Source of the DNA: Fistulifera solaris
Lineage: Eukaryota; Bacillariophyta; Bacillariophyceae; Naviculales; Stauroneidaceae
DNA length: 64,000 nucleotides
Assembly: GCA_030295235.1 (NCBI GenBank)
Contig: AP026153.1
Location: 662,291-726,290 of the forward strand
Reading direction: 5' to 3'
In this document: positions 57,338 to 64,000 of the stretch, piece by piece
Numbering within the stretch: position 1 is the stretch's first letter
Layout: each line of letters begins with the position of its first letter
Position numbers and translations under genes: made by a program
The notes under the pieces: model-generated
The model's database searches: none
What the model was told of the DNA's origin: nothing
What the model saw: only the letters and a program-made list of their open reading frames with translations

Positions 57338-58227
57338 AGATCTTGTTTCGTTGAGACGACGATAAATGCTACAAATTATTTGCGAAAGGACGAATACGAT
57401 TTCACAAAATGTTCGTGGATTCCTATTATTCCTTTCCATACTCGCACAAGGACGAGATAGAGGGCGTTTCTAGGTGTCCTCTCTCTACTCATTGTGTGCT
57501 TCAACCGCATAAGCTTTAAATGATTTAGAATACTTCGGTACGAACGTCTTGCTCGCTTCGCTTTTGCTCTTTAACGATGTACGGACTTATAGTGAATAGG
57601 AGCCTACGACTTTTCGTATTTCGTACGGAGTATTTCGTAATGATAAATGAGTTTCTACCTTTGTTGTCTGACGGATCGCTACAAATTCGCCTTTCAAATT
57701 TCGAATTCAACATCCTCGATGCATTAAAGATCAACGACCACAATCTCTGTTGGTTTCGCGAGCCCTTCCGATGATGCCCGCATAGAAATCCTGGATCGCA
57801 CGTTTGGTGAAGTACTACATGCTTGTTTACGATAAAGTAGCAAATGCTTCATTATCATCAAATCTTATCGATTCATTCGATGATTCATTCCAATCATTTC
57901 GTCGTTTTTGTTTTTGTTCTTTTTGCGATGCCAGGCCCCTTGTCACACCATCACTAATGACGCGCAGTATGGAGCCTAGTTGACACACACGCTCAATGGA
58001 CACACACACGAAGAACATTATAGATTGTATGATACGAACAGTAGTCAAAACCGTTCGAATTCGAAGGTTCGCCGTTCTTCTCTTTTCTCTCTCGTCCCTC
58101 CACAACAAAAGATCGTGAACATCCCAAAGGTCGTGACCGGTGACACCTAAGAGCCTTTGGCGTTTATTTCAACTCATTTACGTTATTCACACCCTTAAAT
58201 TTGAGAAAGAGAGTGTAGACGGACAGC
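57338..58227. other. intergenic region, no supported gene
   Basis: No gene recognised on either strand. The last part is the 5' flank of ETF-QO. Confidence 0.45.
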
Positions 58228-60069
58228 ATGTTAGGAAGGACTCTTAACAGCGCGCGACGAGCGGCGATTAGCAGCGTCAAACGATATTTATCAACATCGT
58301 CGTCGGAGAGCATGCCGTTTGATGTTTTAATCGTAGGAGGCGGACCCGCTGGTTTAGCAGCTTCGATTAAACTTAAGCAATTAGCTGGTGATAGCCTTTC
58401 TGTCTGTGTTATCGATAAGGGAAGGTACGAATGCACGTCATCAGAAGTATGCTCACATTCACATATCACATCGTATCGTATCATTATTAACTCATTTGCA
58501 TTACTTTTTCAGCGAAATCGGTTCACACATTTTGTCAGGAAACGTTTTGATCCTTCCTCTTTGAATGAACTATTTCCTGATAAAGATTGGAAAGAAGAAG
58601 TCGAAAGCGCGACGGGAAGTATTGCGACACCGGTAACAGCAGACGAGTTTCTAGTGCTCACCGAGACAAGCTCGTTTACTATCCCCAATTTATTCTTACC
58701 TCCGCAACTTAACAATCACGGCAATTATGTTATTTCACTGAGTCAGCTGTGTCGATGGATGGCACAACAAGCGGAAGAGTTGGGGGTCGAAATCTATCCA
58801 GGATTTGCTGCGGCAGATGTTATCATCGAGGAAGGAATAGTGCGAGGCATTCGTACGCGTGATGTCGGCTTGGCCAAGGACGGGCAACCCAAACCGACTT
58901 TTGAACCGGGTGTAGAGCTACGTGCACGACAAACACTTTTCGCAGAAGGCGCGCGTGGATCGTGCACCGAACATCTCATGGATGAATTCAACCTTCGTAA
59001 AGGCCCGCAGACGTATGGATTGGGTATCAAGGAAGTCTGGCAGGTCCCTAAGGAGCAGCATCGTCCAGGCTTTGTTCAGCATACTCTGGGATGGCCTTTA
59101 CAGAGTTCTATCTTCAGTAAAACCTTCGGCGGAAGTTTTCTGTATCATCAAGAACCGGATCTGGTACTCGTCGGGGTCGTCGTCGGCCTAGATTATCAAA
59201 ACCCGTACTTGAATCCTTATCAGGAGTTTCAACGGTGGAAGACACATCCTGCTATCCGCCCTCATTTGGAAGGTGGAGAATGTATTTCATACGGAGCTCG
59301 CGTCTTGAATGAAGGAGGTTATCATTCGATTCCGACATTGACGATGCCTGGATCGCTCATATTGGGATGTGGGGCAGGTTTCTTGAATGCTGTCAAAATC
59401 AAAGGCACGCACACTGCTATACGATCAGGGATATTAGCGGCGGAAGCCACGCATGAGGCACTTACGTCGGAAGGCGTCGACCCAGTTGCCGAAACATTTG
59501 AAATCACAACGCCCCCACCTCACGTAAAAGCATACCAGGAGAAATACGAAGCTTCATCCATCAAGTCGGAACTCTACGAGATTCGCAACACACACGAAGC
59601 ATTTGCGCGTTGGGGAGTGGGACCGGGCTTGATTTATACGGGATTGTCGACGTTCATTACCAAAGGTCGGGAGCCGTGGACACTGGCACACAACAAAATT
59701 GATGCGGACGCAACCGCTCCAGCAAAAGGATTTAGTCCCATTCAATATCCCGCTCCCGACGGAAAATTAACATTTGATTTATTGACTAATCTGCAGCGCA
59801 GCGGAGTGTACCATGCTGAAGATCAGCCGATTCATTTGCGAGTAAAACCGGAATTGCAACATGTACCCACCGAAGTGTCGCTGCCCCAGTACGCAGCACC
59901 TGAATCTCGCTTTTGCCCGGCTGGCGTGTACGAGTATGTTGATGAGAAACTTGTGATTAATTCGCAAAACTGTGTGCATTGCAAGTGCTGTGGTATCAAA
60001 ACGCCAAGAGAATACATTCGATGGACCGTCCCTGAGGGAGGCGGAGGTCCTCAATATCAGGTAATGTAG
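58228..60069 (+). CDS. ETFDH: electron transfer flavoprotein-ubiquinone oxidoreductase, mitochondrial
   Basis: 584 aa inner-membrane flavoprotein that passes electrons from ETF to ubiquinone. A basic presequence (RTLNSARRAAISSVKRYL) leads to the FAD-binding VLIVGGGPAGLAASIKLKQL. After the 88-bp intron (58425-58512) comes SEIGSHILSGNVFDPSSLNE. The FAD-domain repeat LFAEGARGSC, the quinone-binding region and GSLILGCGAGFLNAVKIKGT follow. The C-terminal 4Fe-4S ferredoxin domain has CVHCKCCGIKTP near residue 560. The intron has no in-frame stop, so an uninterrupted translation would look open but would lose the conserved SEIGSH motif. One T is missing at 58545-58548 just after the acceptor, restoring FDPSS. 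Its electron donor partner ETF alpha is at 30.8 kb. Confidence 0.95.
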   Translation: MLGRTLNSARRAAISSVKRYLSTSSSESMPFDVLIVGGGPAGLAASIKLKQLAGDSLSVCVIDKGRYECTSSEVCSHSHITSYRIIINSFALLFQRNRFTHFVRKRFDPSSLNELFPDKDWKEEVESATGSIATPVTADEFLVLTETSSFTIPNLFLPPQLNNHGNYVISLSQLCRWMAQQAEELGVEIYPGFAAADVIIEEGIVRGIRTRDVGLAKDGQPKPTFEPGVELRARQTLFAEGARGSCTEHLMDEFNLRKGPQTYGLGIKEVWQVPKEQHRPGFVQHTLGWPLQSSIFSKTFGGSFLYHQEPDLVLVGVVVGLDYQNPYLNPYQEFQRWKTHPAIRPHLEGGECISYGARVLNEGGYHSIPTLTMPGSLILGCGAGFLNAVKIKGTHTAIRSGILAAEATHEALTSEGVDPVAETFEITTPPPHVKAYQEKYEASSIKSELYEIRNTHEAFARWGVGPGLIYTGLSTFITKGREPWTLAHNKIDADATAPAKGFSPIQYPAPDGKLTFDLLTNLQRSGVYHAEDQPIHLRVKPELQHVPTEVSLPQYAAPESRFCPAGVYEYVDEKLVINSQNCVHCKCCGIKTPREYIRWTVPEGGGGPQYQVM

Positions 60070-60659
60070 ATAACCATCGTTAGCTTGAAGTCTGCTTATA
60101 AGTTAATAGGTCTTTTTTTGTTTGGAAGGGAAGCTAGACTAATTTCGCTTTCGCCAACGTCATAACGAGTGCGAAGTGGGGAGTCACGAACGTGGCGTGA
60201 ATTGCCACGTGGCGTTTGATGTTTGATGACTACTACTTTTGAAAGATATAGTGCAATCCCTCTTCTTTTTGATTCACTATACTAATGACATCGTAGCGGT
60301 TGCAGAACTGCGATACGGCGAGAAACGCGACAGAATTTTTCACACCGTGTCACCATGACAGGAAAAGAAGCAGCAGCGGAAGTAAAAAGAAAAGAAAACA
60401 ACTGGACAGTCCATATTGCGAAATCAACAATACATTTCTCACGACATAAAGGCTTGTAAAAGAAGGCGCACAGTTGTGGCAAGCATCGACAGCAAGGCGC
60501 GATAATCGTCGCAGTTTGCAGTCACAACAGAATCGCATTCTCTCTTTCGTCTGCTTTTATTCTGATACTTTGTATTCAATCCTTTGATTCATTCGATTCG
60601 TACCTTGTGACAAAATCAATATCGAATACTTGACTTGACAGAGCGAGGAATTAAAAAAG
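60070..60659. other. intergenic region, no supported gene
   Basis: No gene recognised; it includes the Derlin promoter. Confidence 0.45.
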
Positions 60660-61548
60660 ATGGACTTTGCGGGCGTCGGCGGAGGAGGAGGCGGAGTCAT
60701 GAGACATAATGCAAATGTCGACTTGATGTCTTGGTAAGTGAAAATCGCAAGCTACACGCTTTACTCGCTGTTTCAATGATTATTTACTCATTTCCGCAAT
60801 TCTGCTTGAATTCTCTTTTAACAAAGGTATATGGAAATTCCTCCCATATCAAGGCTCTACTTGACCGGTGCATTTCTGACGACCGCTGCTTGCGCGGTCG
60901 ATTTGATCAGTCCGTTTAGCTTATACTTTAGCTGGGAACTCGTCTATCAAGGGCAAATATGGAGGCTGCTTACATCATATCTTTTCTTTGGCGTGTTTTC
61001 GGTCGATTTTCTTTTTCATATGTATTTCCTGGTACGTTTCCCAACGAAATCTTCTCCGTGCGCGCCACTGGCGACTCATATCTTTCTTTTCAAAGGTCCG
61101 ATACAGTCGCTTACTCGAAGAAGGCGACTTCCGTGGGCGCCCTGCCCATTATATTTGGATGCTTTTGTTTGGAATTCTAAATATTTCTACTATGGCTTCG
61201 TATTACCAAGTCAATTTCCTCGGGAGTGCGTTGACGTTTATGATGGCATACGTTTGGGGTCGCAGAAATGAAGACGTCAAGATGAGCTTTCTGGGATTTT
61301 TACAATTTAATGCGCCGTACTTACCGTGGGTGATGTTGACGTTTAGCATTCTGATTGGAAACGCTGTGGTGATGGATGTTATTGGGATTTGCGTCGGCCA
61401 TCTATACTATTTTCTGGAGTTCGTGTACCCTGTCATGGCATCGATACGGAATTGGCCTATCAAACGTATTATGGAACCGCCTGCGCTACTTCATTTGATT
61501 TGTGGGACACACGACAATGTTCTTCCTGGTCGGCCTCATCATGAGTAA
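60660..61548 (+). CDS. Derlin (Der1-like ER-associated degradation protein)
   Basis: 243 aa, three exons: 60660-60733, 60827-61031, 61096-61548 (introns of 93 and 64 bp). Der1-like proteins are rhomboid-fold, catalytically inactive membrane proteins that form the ERAD retrotranslocation channel. The typical start of the fold is WYMEIPPISRLYLTGAF; LVYQGQIWRLLTSYLFFG, FLFHMYFLVRYSRLLEEGDF and MAYVWGRRNEDVKMSFLGFL are highly conserved. A Gly-rich tail (~10 residues) precedes the fold. There is no cleavable signal peptide, which argues for the host ERAD form rather than the symbiont-derived (SELMA) copy that such algae also have. It is the last supported gene before the telomere. Confidence 0.94.
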
Positions 61549-63593
61549 GAAGTTCGGTGTTCCGACTGGCGAAAAAATTATATTTTGACGAATAATCGTA
61601 AGGTACTAGCACAGTGTGCTAAGGTGTAACGATTCGAAATAAGCGTTCTGTAAACTACAGCATAATAATTATACTGCTACATCATTACGAATGTCTGCGG
61701 TGAATGTCGAATGTCACTAAAACAATTTTTGACCCAAATTCGATACTCTGCAACAAGCCGGCAGTAACGATGGTCAAAGTTGAGCTCGAAGAATAAGAGC
61801 ATAGTCTTGAATAACTTTTTGTGCGTGTCTTATTGGAAAAAGCAACATTTGAATGAGTCACAAAAATTTATCCCAGGGGCTGATAAAGGCGGCCTAAAAA
61901 CGCGCTCCTTGAAATTAAATCGATCACTTTACTTCATAACGAAACTTAACAACCATGTCCGCTATACAACCATGTGCGGCGAAGCGAATTGATTACGCTT
62001 CAATGCAAAGTAATAATAAAATGGAGAATGTACCGAAACGACTGTTCTGATCATTCGCCCTTAGGGCATTGTTGTTTAAGGACTTAGGAGCGACAACCAC
62101 CTAAGGTCAGGCACTTTACTGTGGGCTATAGTGTTGACCATATGGTCATTGGGACATTTGGAACTACCAAAGGGACCCAAACGAAATAAGCGAGTGTAGT
62201 AGACACGGACAGACGCAGGTCGTCCTCGTAGCGATAACCAAAGTAGCCCTAGACACAATATTTTACACCACCGTGATATTTCGGGTTAAAAGCCGGGGTA
62301 TGCTGAAAAGACCATGAAAACACAGATAAAAGCGGTAATTGATGCCATTTTATGATAGTTATCACGGTGTTACTAACTTGTGTTCGTTTTGTCTCGAGTA
62401 ATCGAGCTTAAGAGTGCAAGAATTGGTGCTCTGCATGGGTGCACTTTCGTGGCAGAACAAGTTTGACTTGGTCACATGACTGGCAAGTTTTTGGCCAAAC
62501 CAAGTGATTCAGAATATGATGAGTACCTTCTGGTCTAGAGAATCATAGAGTCGCTGAAGAGGTTGATAGCTCGCTAGAGAAGCGGCGACGTTGTTGATAA
62601 TCGGCATTTCTGGCTGTGCCGATGACACGTCGTGCCACGGTGATTATGTCACTTGTTGGTGTAGCATGGGGGACGCCTTATGCACAGTCTATCATCCTTG
62701 AATGCTGGAAATAATTATAGTCATGATATTACTTGTATCTGGCTTGCGTCGAGACTTAGGTGTCGTTACGCATCCCCATCGTCAAGGGCGAAGAAGCAGG
62801 GTCGTTTAAGCTTCAAGGAGTGAGTTAGATCTTGGGCACGGCGCCTTGTTGGGTACTGTTTGTCTCAAAGTGTTTTGACGGGCGTTTTGATTTTATCGCT
62901 TGTCTCCTTTGAAAAGCTACAAAAGGCATTTGTGTGCCTGAGAGTGTACTCAAAGCGAGTCTGAGTTTAAGCCAAAAGCGCCTATGTGTTATTTGGCGTA
63001 GCGTTGTTTCTTGTTTTGATCAATCAAGTACCAGTATGCTTCCTGCGTGATGGAAGGCGTTCTCTAGATACCTACTTGTACCCAAGTTCCTATACTCAAG
63101 AAAGCAGTTCCTGTCGCGGTGATGGTGTCATTGCGGCACTCTTACATCACGACGACTTGAGGGCTGCCATTATGCAAAGTTCGTTACCGCGTTTTCTCCT
63201 ACCATCATTTCCCCATGCTCTGTTTATGCCCTTGGTGTTCCTTTCTATGTGTCCTTCTCCCAGCGGCTCCCTTGCAGCACGGTGAGGTGTGCGCGGCGAT
63301 GCAAAGAAAAGTGCCAAACGGAGATTTCTTGAAGCCGTCGAACAAAATAATGAATGAGATCTCTCTGCACAAGTCACTGACAATTGGAATGACAAGAATT
63401 TCGGAAGATCTCTCGCATTGACAATCACTTGGGTTCGAATGTTTTACCCCAGCGGATGTGATTACGCGACTGCAATTTGCTTTTCCTGTTCTGGTTTTGT
63501 GATGCCATTTTTAGGACCTGAGACCAGAGACCAGTAAGGCTGCTACAAGCTTAGGTTATTCTCTCTGAAGAGTTCTATCCTTTTCGATGATCC
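61549..63593. other. subtelomeric region, no supported gene
   Basis: About 2 kb with no conserved frame on either strand; the 100-codon frame at 62986-63285 starts at GTG and reads as noncoding. No internal tandem array is visible. Confidence 0.6.
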
Positions 63594-64000
63594 TAGGGTT
63601 AGGGTTAGGGTTAGGGTTAGGGTTAGGGTTAGGGTTAGGGTTAGGGTTAGGGTTAGGGTTAGGGTTAGGGTTAGGGTTAGGGTTAGGGTTAGGGTTAGGG
63701 TTAGGGTTAGGGTTAGGGTTAGGGTTAGGGTTAGGGTTAGGGTTAGGGTTAGGGTTAGGGTTAGGGTTAGGGTTAGGGTTAGGGTTAGGGTTGGGGTTAG
63801 GGTTAGGGTTAGGGTTAGGGTTAGGGTTAGGGTTAGGGTTAGGGTTAGGGTTGGGGTTAGGGTTAGGGTTAGGGTTAGGGTTAGGGGTTAGGGTTAGGGT
63901 TAGGGTTAGGGTTAGGGTTAGGGTTAGGGTTAGGGTTAGGGTTAGGGTTAGGGTTAGGGTTAGGGTTAGGAGTTAGGAGTTAGGGTTAGGGTTAGGGTTA
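63594..64000 (+). repeat. telomeric (TTAGGG)n array, chromosome end
   Basis: About 67 units of TTAGGG with the G-rich strand running rightward, as at a right chromosome end. Variants are TTGGGG at ~63791 and ~63851, TTAGGGG at ~63883-63889, and two TTAGGAG units at ~63964-63980. The array reaches the window end, so its length is not known. Confidence 0.98.

Noticed and set aside
62986-63285. 100-codon plus-strand frame in the subtelomere
   Set aside because: It begins at GTG, has no upstream in-frame ATG and no conserved pattern.
63587-63976. 129-codon open frame of alternating Leu-Gly then Arg-Val
   Set aside because: It is only a translation of the telomere repeat.
1-64000. tRNA, rRNA or other structured RNA genes
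   Set aside because: No A/B box or T-loop pattern with a matching cloverleaf was found by eye; a tRNAscan/Infernal run would be needed to exclude them.

Overview
The window is the right-hand end of a nuclear chromosome. The last ~400 bases are an uninterrupted TTAGGG-type telomere whose G-rich strand runs toward position 64000. Gene content and structure are eukaryotic: cytosolic aminoacyl-tRNA synthetases, importin-beta, kinesin-14, Derlin, NF-YA and mitochondrial ETF proteins, with short GT-AG introns (64 to 241 bp, most genes having 0 to 2). Several proteins carry a signal peptide followed by an aromatic or basic transit-like stretch, as in plastid proteins of algae with secondary plastids. 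I infer an ochrophyte alga, most likely a diatom; the species cannot be named from the sequence.

Layout. 1-5.1 kb: 3' part of cytosolic isoleucyl-tRNA synthetase (+), convergent with a two-pore K+ channel with EF-hands (-). 5.1-12.3 kb: repeat-rich DNA (62-bp minisatellite, 228-bp tandem array) around a MORN-repeat protein and an ICME-like esterase. 12.7-17.6 kb: methionyl-tRNA synthetase with a C-terminal EMAPII-type tRNA-binding domain, a small Cys-rich secreted protein and an ABCG-like half transporter. 18-30 kb: gene-poor, holding a plastid-type HAT/TPR protein, NF-YA and several small unassigned proteins, three of which share a short motif. 30.8-34.2 kb: ETF alpha and a cyclic-nucleotide-binding/mitochondrial-carrier-like fusion. 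35-44.9 kb: secreted or surface proteins (one Ala/Pro-rich, two tandem Cys-rich paralogues), an acyl-CoA-binding membrane protein, two tandem paralogues of a conserved small plastid-type protein, and another small plastid-type protein. 45.4-61.5 kb: kinesin-14, cyclophilin-like protein, PAPS-transporter-like SLC35B, a chorismate-lyase-fold-like protein, Sar1-like GTPase, importin-beta, ETF-ubiquinone oxidoreductase and Derlin. 61.5-63.6 kb is subtelomeric with no supported gene; then the telomere.

Functional links. ETF alpha (30.8 kb) and ETF-QO (58.2 kb) are consecutive parts of the mitochondrial electron-transfer chain from acyl-CoA and amino-acid dehydrogenases to ubiquinone. The acyl-CoA-binding protein, Derlin, Sar1-like GTPase and PAPS transporter serve the ER/Golgi. 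IleRS and MetRS are cytosolic translation enzymes.

A major caveat: about 27 one-base indels, nearly all in short homopolymers and two thirds of them missing bases, interrupt otherwise well-conserved plus-strand genes. I read them as probable assembly errors and give gene models that bridge them. Coordinates are those of the sequence as supplied. No tRNA, rRNA, CRISPR array or intact transposon was recognised.
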